The notes beneath the pieces were generated by a model that was not told the origin of the DNA, did no database searches, and was given only the letters and a program-made list of their open reading frames with translations. From Maribellus luteus (GTDB taxonomy: Bacteria > Bacteroidota > Bacteroidia > Bacteroidales > Prolixibacteraceae), in NCBI RefSeq assembly GCF_003576475.1, contig NZ_QWGR01000005.1, forward strand, positions 248,001 to 312,000: a stretch of DNA of 64,000 nt, written 5' to 3'. The position numbers and the translations under genes are program-made. Positions 49,974-59,076 of this stretch are shown one piece after another (within the stretch, counting starts at the first letter, position 1; each line of letters starts with the position of its first letter).

Positions 49974-50174
49974 TTGAAAAACAGGCTAAAAATAGAACGC
50001 GCTGTCAAAAACCTCACACAAGACGACCTGGCGAAACAAATTGGCGTGTCGCGACAAACCATTAACTCTATTGAAACGGGTCGCTACGTTCCGTCTACTG
50101 TCTTAGCACTGAAAATCTCAGATATCTTTGAAAAAACAGTAAATGAGATATTTGAACTGGAAAACTCCGATTGA
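49974..50174 (+). CDS. Small XRE-family helix-turn-helix regulator
   Basis: 66 residues from a TTG start, nearly all of it one HTH_3 domain (LTQDDLAKQIGVSRQTINSI, then ETGRYVPSTVLALKI). Such 65-70-residue XRE proteins commonly repress their own small operon with a membrane protein, here the AT-rich gene just upstream. It converges with the EEP gene one base away. Confidence 0.85.
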   Translation: MKNRLKIERAVKNLTQDDLAKQIGVSRQTINSIETGRYVPSTVLALKISDIFEKTVNEIFELENSD

Positions 50175-51008
50175 TTATTTCAACACAACCTTCACAAAAA
50201 CCGGAAAATGATCCGAAGGGAAACGTTGATTCTTAGAATCGGTTAAAGTAGCATATTTCAGTACTTTCACTTTCGAGTTCACAAACACATAGTCAATCCT
50301 GTTCTCCTGCGGAGCATCCATTTTAAATCCCTGGAAAGTTCCGGTTGGGCCATAAGGCGGCTCTTCGGTAATGTCGCGGCTGTCGGCCATGTATTTTTTG
50401 ATCATACCAATCGGCTCAGAGTCCGGAGTAAGATTGAAGTCGCCTGTCAGAATCACTGGAAAACCACTGCCCCCTGTAATCTCTTTCATTTTATCGCGAA
50501 TCAGCAATGCCGAGTTTTTACGAGCTTCCACTCCCCTGTGATCAAAATGAGTATTAAAAACAAAGAATTTCTTACCCGTTACCTTTGATTGAAATTTCCC
50601 CCAGGTAACCACCCGGTTGCAGGCTGCATCCCAACCCAAGCCAGGCTTGTCACAATTTTGGGAAAGCCAGAAATGTCCATTCTCCAAAAGAATAAATTTG
50701 GCTTTGTTAAAAAAGATGGGAGAAAACTCGCCTTCCTTCTCGCCATCGTCACGTCCAACACCTATCCATTCAAAACCCGGCAAACCGTTCTCAATGTCCG
50801 TAATCTGCCCGTAAAAAGCCTCCTGCAAACCAAAAATATCAGTGTCGTAAAACCTCAGCAGGCCATTTACCATGGTAATCCGGTTGGGCCAGGCATTTTC
50901 GCCGTCAGCCGGAGTGTTTAAACGTATATTGAAACTCATGATATTCATTTCCTGTGCAAATAATGTAAATGGAAATACTATTAAAATGAACGCGAAGATC
51001 TTTTTCAC
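50175..51008 (-). CDS. Secreted endonuclease/exonuclease/phosphatase-family protein
   Basis: 277 residues from a GTG start, with a signal peptide (MKKIFAFILIVFPFTLFAQ). EEP motifs: MSFNIRLNTP, FGLQEAF (metal Glu), FNTHFDHRG, LTGDFNLTPDSEP, RIDYVFVN and SDHFPVFV. The MSFNIRL start and overall length match the group of secreted EEP proteins seen in glycan- and phosphate-scavenging Bacteroidota. It differs from the shorter paralogue at 31777. Substrate unknown. Confidence 0.9.
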   Translation of the reverse strand: MKKIFAFILIVFPFTLFAQEMNIMSFNIRLNTPADGENAWPNRITMVNGLLRFYDTDIFGLQEAFYGQITDIENGLPGFEWIGVGRDDGEKEGEFSPIFFNKAKFILLENGHFWLSQNCDKPGLGWDAACNRVVTWGKFQSKVTGKKFFVFNTHFDHRGVEARKNSALLIRDKMKEITGGSGFPVILTGDFNLTPDSEPIGMIKKYMADSRDITEEPPYGPTGTFQGFKMDAPQENRIDYVFVNSKVKVLKYATLTDSKNQRFPSDHFPVFVKVVLK

Positions 51009-51095
51009 CTGAATCTATTTTAGTTAAAATTTTATTTTTCGATCAAATATCCTTTGAATATAAATACTGTGTCTCAATCCGGGAAGAAGCAGCCG

Positions 51096-51111
51096 TCCGT
51101 CAGCAGACGGA
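51096..51111. repeat. Isolated arm of the hairpin repeat family
   Basis: TCCGTCAGCAGACGGA is identical to the second dyad of the copy at 8606-8621, far from the other copies, in the gap before the alpha/beta hydrolase gene. Confidence 0.6.
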
Positions 51112-51157
51112 TCATTACTCTTCACTCTGAATTGTTATTCATGTTTGTTTTAAGAAC

Positions 51158-52117
51158 CTATTCTTCACAAAAGTTAAACTGTTCGTATTTAGTATCTTTT
51201 TGAACTCCCTCAATAATTGTGCGCCTGAATTCTTTTTGGCCTTTAACAACAAAACGATAGCAAAAATCCACGATTTCATCTACGTAATCCGTCATGGGTT
51301 TATTCGCTATTTCATGCGCAGCACCGCACGAAGTATGCAGCCAGTAAGGCACTCCCAGTTTATCGAGCTTTTGTGCAATGGTGTACGACCCGTGTAAAAC
51401 AAGGTAGCCGGGTGCATCTTCCGCACAATAATGGTGAGGGGCCGTTGCATAGGGCACCAGGTTATCGTCGGTTCCGTGAAACAAAAGCGAGGGAACTGCC
51501 GCCCCATCGTACACGGCAGCTGTGTCGACAATGGCACCGGCCATTCCGATAACTCCGGCAAACGATACCGGCCCCGATTCAAGCCCGTAACAATAAGGAG
51601 GTTTATAGGCAGTTACCAATGCCGTTTCGGCTCCGGCACTGCTCCCTGCAAGAATTATTTTCTGAGGGTCGATCCCAAACTGTTCCCGGTTTTCGATTAA
51701 AAAGAAGGTAGCATCCTGAAGGTCCTCCACCGCTGCGTTAATCGTATTCAGTTTTTCATTGGTCGGACATTCGCAGCCAAAACCACCGGGTTTTCCTTTC
51801 CGGGTAAGCCGGTACGAAATAGAAGCCACTACATAACCCCGGCTGGCCACCTGTGTGCAAAAATCCACAATCATCTGTCCATTCCGGGTTCCGCCACTAA
51901 AACCACCGCCATGTACAAAAATAACCGTAGGCCGCTCCGTTTCAGAATCTCCCTGTGGCAGGTAAATATCCAGGTCCAGGTTTTCGCCGTCTTTGGTTGC
52001 ATACGTGGCTGTTTCTGTTGAAATTTCGTCAAACCAAACTCCCTGGTATCGTTCCTGAGCTGCGGCAACAAACACAATACACACAAAAACGATACTTGCT
52101 ATCCAGTATTTATACAT
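51158..52117 (-). CDS. Secreted alpha/beta hydrolase (esterase-like)
   Basis: 319 residues with a signal peptide (1-20). Carboxylesterase features: oxyanion loop HGGGFSGG, nucleophile elbow AGSSAGAETAL, acid D in HGTDDNLVPY, and His near CGAAHEIAN. The strongly conserved cysteines (CEC, CYG, HYC, SCG) suggest disulfides. Such secreted esterases act on acyl or feruloyl side groups; the substrate is not evident here. Confidence 0.85.
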   Translation of the reverse strand: MYKYWIASIVFVCIVFVAAAQERYQGVWFDEISTETATYATKDGENLDLDIYLPQGDSETERPTVIFVHGGGFSGGTRNGQMIVDFCTQVASRGYVVASISYRLTRKGKPGGFGCECPTNEKLNTINAAVEDLQDATFFLIENREQFGIDPQKIILAGSSAGAETALVTAYKPPYCYGLESGPVSFAGVIGMAGAIVDTAAVYDGAAVPSLLFHGTDDNLVPYATAPHHYCAEDAPGYLVLHGSYTIAQKLDKLGVPYWLHTSCGAAHEIANKPMTDYVDEIVDFCYRFVVKGQKEFRRTIIEGVQKDTKYEQFNFCEE

Positions 52118-52353
52118 GCTCTTTTTGTGGTGAATATATAATTTCGGGCGAAGGTGTGCAAAAGAAAAATGGAATCCGTAATGAATTCCATTTCTTAGGG
52201 AGTTCCCTATTTCTTATCTTTTTATCTTCCTGATTTCGGTTCCTTAATTACCAAACGGCGGACCAAAATCACAAAACACTGAAAAACAAGTACCTGAAAA
52301 AATCAGCCAAAACCACAGGTATTCACATTGGGAATTTAGCTCCCGATATGGGA

Positions 52354-52842
52354 CTAAAACAAAAGGTTTTTCCGATCCGAATAACGAAGTTCGTGCTGCA
52401 ACAGCCAACGTTTTTTATCGAGACCACCGGCATACCCGGTTAATTTTCCGTTTGAACCAATAATCCGGTGACAGGGAATAACAATCGGGATGGGATTTTT
52501 GCCGTTTGCCAGGCCTACGGCACGTGTATTTTTCTCCGATCCCGAGCGAAGAGCAATGTCGAGATAAGAAGTGGTATCTCCGAACGGAACTTCAGCCACC
52601 AGGTTCCATACTTTTTTCTGAAATTCGCTTCCCTGCGGACTTAAGGGCAAATCGAAAGTAAAGCGCGTACCTTCAAAATATTCGTTCAGTTGCTGAATTA
52701 CTGTCTCCGTTAGCTCCGGCAGTTTAGCCGAAGAATCTTCTTCATGGCCGCAAAAAGCGATTGAAACAAGTGCGTTTTCTGTTACACTTATCTTCAGCCA
52801 CCCTACCGGTGATGAAATACATTGATCAAAAACTTCTGCCAT
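52354..52842 (-). CDS. ogt: Methylated-DNA--protein-cysteine methyltransferase
   Basis: 162 residues. The alkyl-acceptor Cys lies in PIVIPCHRIIGSNG and is followed by LTGYAGGLDKKRWLL; upstream FQKKVWNLVAEVPFGDTTSY is the helix-turn-helix with the arginine-finger region. It removes alkyl groups from O6-guanine by suicide transfer. Ordinary length for Ogt proteins without an Ada domain. Confidence 0.95.
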   Translation of the reverse strand: MAEVFDQCISSPVGWLKISVTENALVSIAFCGHEEDSSAKLPELTETVIQQLNEYFEGTRFTFDLPLSPQGSEFQKKVWNLVAEVPFGDTTSYLDIALRSGSEKNTRAVGLANGKNPIPIVIPCHRIIGSNGKLTGYAGGLDKKRWLLQHELRYSDRKNLLF

Positions 52843-52846
52843 AACG

Positions 52847-52879
52847 TAAAAATCCGGTACCCCCGAAGATACCGGATTT
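52847..52879 (-). terminator. Rho-independent terminator of hydABC
   Basis: Past the hydA stop on the reverse strand a perfect 10-bp stem, AAATCCGGTA / TACCGGATTT (52879-52870 and 52859-52850), with a ten-base loop is followed by TTT. Confidence 0.8.
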
Positions 52880-52904
52880 CATCCAAATTCAACTATGTTA
52901 CTCA

Positions 52905-54695
52905 CTAATAACGCTCTCGTTTGGTGTATTTCGTATGCAGCAAGTGGTGCGAGACCTCGCCCAGCGGCTCTTTCAGGAAATCTTTGTACAACTTGTGGAT
53001 TTCAGGATTTTCATGCGATTTCCGGATCGGCAGTCCTCTATCTTCGGCATAAATAGCTTCTGCCCTTTTTTGCCTGATTTCGGCATTGGTAGGGATGGGT
53101 TGTCCTCCTCCGCCCAAACAGCCGCCCGGGCAAGCCATAAACTCGATAAAATGATAATTGGCTTCACCGCTTTTTACGGCATCCATCACACTCTTCGCAT
53201 TGATGAGCCCATGAGCCACCGCACATTTCAGTTCAACACCATCCAGAAAAGCCCACTCTTCTACCGGATTCTCAATTTTCACGGAAGCTTCGCGAACCCC
53301 ATCGATTCCGCGCACGGGTGTAATATCGAGGTTTTCAAAGGGTACATCTCTGCCGGTAACAATTTCGTAGGCTGTTCTTAAAGCAGCTTCCATCACTCCG
53401 CCGGTTGCACCGAAAATCACCGCCGCCCCGGTTGATTCGCCCATCAGACGGTCAAATTTAGCAGGCTCCAGCTTTTTAAAGTCCAACCCGGCTTGTTTGA
53501 TCAGAATAGCCAGCTCGCGTGTGGTTAACACATAATCCACGTCGCGGTAGCCGCTGTCGTGCATTTCCGGGCGGTAAGCCTCGTATTTCTTGGCTGTGCA
53601 TGGCATGATCGAAACCGAAACAATTTTATCGGGCTCCAGGTTCCGGGCTTTGGCATAATAGGTTTTTGCCAGCGCGCCAAACATCTGTTGCGGTGATTTA
53701 CAGGTTGAAAGATGCTTCAAATATTCGGGATACATATGTTCGACGTATTTGATCCATCCGGGCGAGCAAGAAGTGGCCATCGGTAATTTCACCGTTTCAT
53801 CCTTGTCAACCAACACTTTTTTCAGACGGGTCAACAACTCTGTTCCTTCTTCAATAATTGTCAGGTCGGCTGTAAAATCGGTATCCAGCACCGAATCGAA
53901 TCCAAGCCGCTTCAAGGCTGCCACCATTTTTCCGGTAACACTTTCACCGGGCTCCATTCCAAGCTCTTCGCCTAAACCAACACGCACAGCTGGAGCCGTT
54001 TGCACAATAACGTGCAGGTTTGGATTGGCAATAGCTTCCCAAACCTCTTCGATGTAGTTTTTCTCTACAAGCGCTCCGGTAGGACAATGGTTCACACACT
54101 GCCCGCAATTGGTACACACCACATCGCGCATCGCCTTTTCAAAAAACGTCGTAATCTTCATCTGGTCACCTTTGTGTGCCACAGTAAGCGCATTTACTCC
54201 CTGCAACTCGGCGCAGGTACGCACACAACGCTGACAGCGAATGCATTTACTGTCGTCTTTCATGATGGACGGAGAATACATATCGATCGAAAATTTCTTC
54301 AGCGGAACCAGCTCAATGAATTCCTGGGTCATAATTTTATACTCCGACGCCAGGGTTTGGAGCTCACAGTTTCCGTTTCGGTAGCATTTGGTACAATCGG
54401 CATTGTGCTCTGCCAATAAAAGCTCGATGATCTGCTTGCGCGAGTTTCGCACCTTCAGGCTATTGGTAAGAATTTCCATTCCGTCTTCGCAAGGCGTAGC
54501 ACAGGCAGCCGACAATCGTTTTTGCCCCACTACTTCCACCACACAAACGCGACAGTTTCCGGCCACACACAGATCTTTGTGGTAGCACAAAGTCGGGATC
54601 TTTATCCCTTCTGATTCGGCTGCTTCCAGGATGGTTTCACCCGCTTTTATTTCCACGGGGTATCCATTGATGGTTATATTGACTTTTTTACTCAT
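52905..54695 (-). CDS. hydA: NADH-linked [FeFe] hydrogenase catalytic subunit
   Basis: 596 residues. Order: [2Fe-2S] ferredoxin domain (C37, C48, C51, C65), His-Cys3 [4Fe-4S] site (H97, C101, C104, C110), two [4Fe-4S] motifs (C151-C161, C194-C204), then the H-cluster domain. L1 reads TSC310SPGW instead of the textbook TSCCPGW, L2 MPC366TAKKYE, L3 FMAC522PGGC526LGGGGQP. It forms H2 from, or oxidises H2 to, NADH through the HydB and HydC subunits encoded just upstream. No hydEFG maturase genes are in the window, so they must lie elsewhere. Cytoplasmic, no signal. Confidence 0.95.
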   Translation of the reverse strand: MSKKVNITINGYPVEIKAGETILEAAESEGIKIPTLCYHKDLCVAGNCRVCVVEVVGQKRLSAACATPCEDGMEILTNSLKVRNSRKQIIELLLAEHNADCTKCYRNGNCELQTLASEYKIMTQEFIELVPLKKFSIDMYSPSIMKDDSKCIRCQRCVRTCAELQGVNALTVAHKGDQMKITTFFEKAMRDVVCTNCGQCVNHCPTGALVEKNYIEEVWEAIANPNLHVIVQTAPAVRVGLGEELGMEPGESVTGKMVAALKRLGFDSVLDTDFTADLTIIEEGTELLTRLKKVLVDKDETVKLPMATSCSPGWIKYVEHMYPEYLKHLSTCKSPQQMFGALAKTYYAKARNLEPDKIVSVSIMPCTAKKYEAYRPEMHDSGYRDVDYVLTTRELAILIKQAGLDFKKLEPAKFDRLMGESTGAAVIFGATGGVMEAALRTAYEIVTGRDVPFENLDITPVRGIDGVREASVKIENPVEEWAFLDGVELKCAVAHGLINAKSVMDAVKSGEANYHFIEFMACPGGCLGGGGQPIPTNAEIRQKRAEAIYAEDRGLPIRKSHENPEIHKLYKDFLKEPLGEVSHHLLHTKYTKRERY

Positions 54696-54713
54696 TTTGA
54701 TGTTCCGTTTTGG

Positions 54714-55898
54714 TTAATAGATCATTTCCTCGCGAAAATTTTCGACAATGGAAGAAAACGAATTGGCCACCGACTGCCCCAGCCCGCACTTGGCGGTGTA
54801 CTGCATGGTTTCGGTCAAACGCAAAAGCTTATCGAGATAGGCAGCTGGTTTGTCGCCCCGCTTAACAGCTTTTATCCCCAGCAAAAGCTGCTGGCAGCCC
54901 ACCCGGCAAGGCGTACACTGTCCGCACGATTCTTCCCTGAAAAACTCCAGGTAATTGTCCAGCACATTGAACATCGACCGCGAACTATTGAAAAGCATCA
55001 TCGATCCCCCGGTCGGCAGAGAAATTCCGGTGAGCTTGCCTTTAAACCCAATCGCGGCATCTTTGAATTTTTTGCGCGGTACCAAAAAGCCGGAAGCTCC
55101 GCCTACCTGCACCGCTTTGGTATCCCCGTCTCCAAATTCATACACAAAATCCTGAAGACTCATTCCCAGTTCCAACTCGTAAATTCCGGGTTTTGGAGTA
55201 TCTCCTGAAACCGAAAACAGCTTGGTACCGCGGGAATACTGCACTCCGAGATCGTAGAATTTTTTGGCGCCATATTTAAATATGGTGAAGGTGTGTACAA
55301 GCGTTTCCACATTATTGATCACCGTTGGCTTTCCCTGGTAACCAGCCTGAGTGGGAAACGGAGGCTTATTCCGGGGCTCACCGCGCTTGCCTTCCATCGA
55401 TTCCATCAGAGCGGTTTCTTCGCCGCAAATGTAGGCACCGCTGCCCATGAACACCTTTATTTTAAAATCAAGCTTAATCTCCCGGCAGTAGTAATCAAAC
55501 TCATCGATCACTTTTTCCAGTTCTTCCTTTAAAAACTTGTATTCGCCCCGCAGGTAAATAAAACCTTCGCGGGCGCCGGTAATATAGCCGCAAATGGCCA
55601 TTGCCGTAAACACTTTGTAAGGAACACGCGAAAGTATCTCGCGGTCTTTGAAAGTACCAGGCTCTCCCTCATCGGCATTACAAATCACGTATTTTTCATC
55701 CGATTCGGCTTCCGAAGTCAGTTTCCATTTTAATCCCGTAGGAAAACCGGCTCCGCCCCGCCCTTTCAGTTCCGAACTGATTAGTTCGTTGATCAGGTCG
55801 CGGGGAGTCTTTTTTATTGTGTTGGAAAGTACTTTCTCCCAGTCGTTCTCATTTCTGAAAATGAAATCGACACGTTTCAGTTGGTGTGAATTTGCCAT
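54714..55898 (-). CDS. hydB: NuoF-type diaphorase subunit of the [FeFe] hydrogenase
   Basis: 394 residues covering only the NuoF core: KGRGGAGFPTGLKW, CNADEGEPGTFKDRE (FMN/NADH) and the [4Fe-4S] motif SCGQCTPC. It lacks the N-terminal thioredoxin-like domain and the C-terminal two-cluster ferredoxin found in bifurcating HydB proteins and in the 792 fusion. That shorter form is the one described for NADH-dependent, ferredoxin-independent hydrogenases, so simple NADH/H2 exchange is likely, though bifurcation cannot be excluded by sequence alone. Confidence 0.93.
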   Translation of the reverse strand: MANSHQLKRVDFIFRNENDWEKVLSNTIKKTPRDLINELISSELKGRGGAGFPTGLKWKLTSEAESDEKYVICNADEGEPGTFKDREILSRVPYKVFTAMAICGYITGAREGFIYLRGEYKFLKEELEKVIDEFDYYCREIKLDFKIKVFMGSGAYICGEETALMESMEGKRGEPRNKPPFPTQAGYQGKPTVINNVETLVHTFTIFKYGAKKFYDLGVQYSRGTKLFSVSGDTPKPGIYELELGMSLQDFVYEFGDGDTKAVQVGGASGFLVPRKKFKDAAIGFKGKLTGISLPTGGSMMLFNSSRSMFNVLDNYLEFFREESCGQCTPCRVGCQQLLLGIKAVKRGDKPAAYLDKLLRLTETMQYTAKCGLGQSVANSFSSIVENFREEMIY

Positions 55899-55908
55899 GG
55901 ATGTAATT

Positions 55909-56394
55909 TTAGTGGTAACCGTTATTGCCGTTCTGTTTCATGTACTCAGAAAGTATTTCGCGTACTTTCTCGGGCGTGAGCTCCGTATAAACCTCATCGT
56001 TTATAAGCATGGCCGGAGCCTTGTGGCACCAGCCCAGACAGTTGGTTTCCAGAAGCGTGAACTGATGATCGGGGGTTGTTTCCCCCAGTTTGATCTTCAG
56101 CATGTCCTGGATGGCAAACAGTACCTGGTTCTTCCCTTTCATGGCACAGGTAATGGTTTTACACACCCTGATGGTGTACTTTCCGGTTGATTTGGTTTCG
56201 AGAAAAGAATAAAAAGTAGCTGTTCCATAGACATCGGCTGCGGGAATGTCCATTTCCCGGGCAATCTCGATCATCGATAACTCAGAGAGGTAATGTTCTT
56301 TCTCCACCACTCCTTGCATAATCGGCAAAAGATTCTCCCTTTTGCGTCCATGAATATCAGCCAGGTCTTTGACTAAAGTTTGGATCGGATCCAT
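55909..56394 (-). CDS. hydC: NuoE-type [2Fe-2S] subunit of the hydrogenase
   Basis: 161 residues with the thioredoxin-like [2Fe-2S] ligands in RVCKTITCAMKG and NCLGWCHKAP, after the HGRKRENLLPIMQ helix region typical of NuoE. It links HydB to HydA electrically. First of the three genes, ten bases before hydB. Confidence 0.93.
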   Translation of the reverse strand: MDPIQTLVKDLADIHGRKRENLLPIMQGVVEKEHYLSELSMIEIAREMDIPAADVYGTATFYSFLETKSTGKYTIRVCKTITCAMKGKNQVLFAIQDMLKIKLGETTPDHQFTLLETNCLGWCHKAPAMLINDEVYTELTPEKVREILSEYMKQNGNNGYH

Positions 56395-56808
56395 GAGATA
56401 AGTTTTTGGTTGTAAAATGGCTATTAGTTGTTATTGTTAAGCAGAGCGCCCAAGCAGGCCGGTTCGGTCGTTGAATACTGGTTGATTTTTTTTACGATTT
56501 ACCACAATCGTTCTCTAACAAAAATAAGGAGGCAAAATCTAAAATAACAGAAGTTTTACCCTGTAATATAATGTTATTCAGCATCTTTAGTAAAATAACT
56601 CCCCAAAAACGGACAATTGAGCCAATTAACTAACATTTGTCATGTGAACATATGTTATACAATATATTTTTGGGGCGGGTCTGTCTGTGTAGTCTAAATA
56701 AGCCTCAAAAAATTAAGGATTTTTTAATCTTTAATATCAAAATCAGCCTTTGTATTCGGTTTTTTTTGCTTAATTTTAGAGAGCCAGAAAACAAGAAAAC
56801 AATACATC
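56395..56808. other. Divergent AT-rich intergenic region upstream of hydC
   Basis: About 410 bases between hydABC and a forward gene. A reverse-strand TATTTTTG at 56526-56519 fits the -7 consensus and could start hydCBA with a leader near 120 nt; no -33 box is seen. The forward promoter is listed apart. No gene recognised. Confidence 0.4.
56749..56778 (+). promoter_or_regulatory. Promoter of the 134-codon carboxypeptidase-like domain gene
   Basis: TTTG at 56749-56752 and TAATTTTA at 56771-56778 (one mismatch to TAnnTTTG) with an 18-base spacer. The start would be near 56785 and the ATG is at 56809. Confidence 0.45.
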
Positions 56809-57213
56809 ATGAAAACAGTTATCCTCACCAATGTCATTTTTATCTTATGGCTATTCCCTAACTTAAGCCGGGCGCAGGTTGTGACCGTTTCGGGGTATGT
56901 CAATAACAGCACAAACGGAGAAGCCATCGAGAATGTAAGCATCCTGGAATCCAACTCCGGAATTGGTACCATCTCCAATAAAAATGGATTTTACCGGCTC
57001 GTTTTACACGGAAGCGACATCCAGTTAAAAGTTACAACCGAAGGATTTAAAGACTTCACTCAACAGCTTGCATTAAGCGCTGACACCACATTGGTTGTAA
57101 AACTCGAACCGAAGGCTGATGACAAACGTCGTCAAAAGAAAACGGAAGAAATACGGGCACAAGTAAAGCCTGAAAAGAAAATAACAGACCGCAGAACCTG
57201 GAATCTGTTTTAA
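56809..57213 (+). CDS. Secreted stand-alone carboxypeptidase-like regulatory domain protein
   Basis: 134 residues: signal peptide (1-22, ending SRA), one CarboxypepD_reg-like beta-sandwich (about 24-105; VSGYVNNSTNGEAIENVSIL, GTISNKNGFYRL), and a basic, Lys/Arg/Glu-rich tail. The domain is the same as that at the front of TonB receptors but no receptor follows. The charged tail is unexplained. It converges on the 57227 gene. Confidence 0.75.
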   Translation: MKTVILTNVIFILWLFPNLSRAQVVTVSGYVNNSTNGEAIENVSILESNSGIGTISNKNGFYRLVLHGSDIQLKVTTEGFKDFTQQLALSADTTLVVKLEPKADDKRRQKKTEEIRAQVKPEKKITDRRTWNLF

Positions 57214-57226
57214 ACCATCAGCGCTA

Positions 57227-58861
57227 CTAAGGAATCATTTCCTTTATAATCTTCCCCTGGCATTTGTCGGGTACCGGAATATTCAGTAATTGGGAAAGCG
57301 TAGGCACCAAATCCACCGCCTCGTATTTGGCCCGAATGATCTGATGTGAAATACCGTATCCGTAAAACACCAGCGGAATATGCGACTGGTCGTTGTAGTT
57401 CACTCGTTTAAACTTGTATCCGGGCTGCCAGCCTTCCTTTAAAAGGTACAGGAAGTCGCCTGAGCGGTTTTTATAGTAAGAAGTATACAAAGGTTGGAGC
57501 AAACCATTGGCAGAGCTTCCCTGCTCAAGCTGGTGAGCCGGTAACGCCAGCTGAACGCCTTCGAACTGGTTGATAAAATTGGCGGCCGACTCGCTGATCT
57601 CATTCAGGTCGAAACCTTTCTTCTTAATCAACTCATGATCGAGGAAAAGCTGCAGATCGCTGGTATGTTCAATCCATTCTTCGGATCCGTAAGTATTATT
57701 CAGATACAAAGTCAGCAAAGCAAGCGCACGGTCGATGTTAAAATAATCCACCGGAAGATGAAATTCGTCTTTCAGGTATTCAACCGGGTACGATGCCGAA
57801 GAATTGGAAGTAAGAAAGAACAACACATTTTCTTTTCCGTACTTTTTTTCCACGCCATCAACCAACTCGGCCAGGTACTGATCGAGGTAAAGGTACGAAT
57901 CCTCCATTTCGAGCGAAGACGGTCCAAAAGAGCCGTTTTCATAATCCATTGAAGAGAATACCACGCTCACAAAATCGGTAACATCATCGTCGCCAATCCC
58001 TTCATTGTCCATCAACTGCAGGGCAAAATCCTTGATCATCAGGTTGGCAGAAGGCGTTGTTTTAAATGGCCGGAAGTTCTCTGTTTTTTTGATGTATTTA
58101 TTTACGGCGTGCGGAAACGTATTGAACTCGCCAAAATATCCTCTTTCCAGCAAATAATCATCACGCGTAGCTTCGGTATATTCGGTCTCGGGCAACAATG
58201 TCACCCAGTTACGGTAACTGTAACGGGCCGCGTAGTTCTCGCTGTTAAACAACCTTACCCAATCCGGAAAATTACTCACATAAAAAGAACTGGAAATCAT
58301 TCTTCCCGAAACAATATCGAACCAATAGGCTCCGTCCGCAGCATGGCCGGCGCTAAATATCGCAGACTCCCGATTCAAGCCAACACTGAACACCTTCGAT
58401 TTCCCCATCGTAAACATCTTCAGGCTGTTGGTAACCGTATTCGACAACAACCGAACCGGCGAAGCATCACCTTCATCCGTATCAGCACCTACTGTCATGT
58501 AGTAGTCGTCTTCCGTACAATCGATTTCTTTCTTTTTAAGCCGGTCGTACCAGGTGTTGTTCACAATCCCGTGAATGGAAGGAGTTACCCCGGTGTACAA
58601 AGTGGCCATTCCGCTGGCATAGTTCTGAGAGTGAAGGGTAAGCTTTACGTTGGTACAAACGGCACCGTTCGAATAGAGCTTTTTAAATCCTCCCGGTTGA
58701 AATTTGTTCCAAAACCGCTGTACATAATCTGGCCGCATGTTCTCGACCACAATACCCACCACCACTTTGGGGCGCGATTCCTGAAAAATTTCCTGGGCTA
58801 CAACTGCCGATGTAAAAACAAACTGGGCCAAAAGCCCTGCAATAAATACCTTAACTCTCAT
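57227..58861 (-). CDS. PafA-like alkaline phosphatase superfamily protein, probably inactive
   Basis: 544 residues from ATG at 58861 with a signal peptide (ends VVAQ). The fold follows PafA alkaline phosphatase (VENMRPDYVQRFW, LYTGVTPSIHGIVNN, AGHAADGAYWFD, SHIPLVFYGYG). Most catalytic positions are changed: metal Asp of VVDQMR is Glu, the nucleophile Thr region is HSQNYASGM, Lys/Arg of LKDR is LNRE, DYVGH is DYENG, and the DH of LTADH is LTSNSS; the last His (SHIPL) remains. A pseudo-enzyme or a much altered hydrolase. The gene stands alone. Confidence 0.8.
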   Translation of the reverse strand: MRVKVFIAGLLAQFVFTSAVVAQEIFQESRPKVVVGIVVENMRPDYVQRFWNKFQPGGFKKLYSNGAVCTNVKLTLHSQNYASGMATLYTGVTPSIHGIVNNTWYDRLKKKEIDCTEDDYYMTVGADTDEGDASPVRLLSNTVTNSLKMFTMGKSKVFSVGLNRESAIFSAGHAADGAYWFDIVSGRMISSSFYVSNFPDWVRLFNSENYAARYSYRNWVTLLPETEYTEATRDDYLLERGYFGEFNTFPHAVNKYIKKTENFRPFKTTPSANLMIKDFALQLMDNEGIGDDDVTDFVSVVFSSMDYENGSFGPSSLEMEDSYLYLDQYLAELVDGVEKKYGKENVLFFLTSNSSASYPVEYLKDEFHLPVDYFNIDRALALLTLYLNNTYGSEEWIEHTSDLQLFLDHELIKKKGFDLNEISESAANFINQFEGVQLALPAHQLEQGSSANGLLQPLYTSYYKNRSGDFLYLLKEGWQPGYKFKRVNYNDQSHIPLVFYGYGISHQIIRAKYEAVDLVPTLSQLLNIPVPDKCQGKIIKEMIP

Positions 58862-59076
58862 ATTTCCTTCCACTATTAAGCGTCCAAAAATACGAAATGA
58901 AATGGTTCGTACAAAGACAGAATCCGCCCTGTTTCATTTTTTCTGAAAATATAATTTTTTGGATATCAACCGTTTCTGCCCCCGAAGAAAAATAATCGAA
59001 AAAAATACTTCACACAGGTAGGGTAAGCGTTTCGAAATTCGGTTTACTAACAAAACACTCAAAATTAAATAATGTC

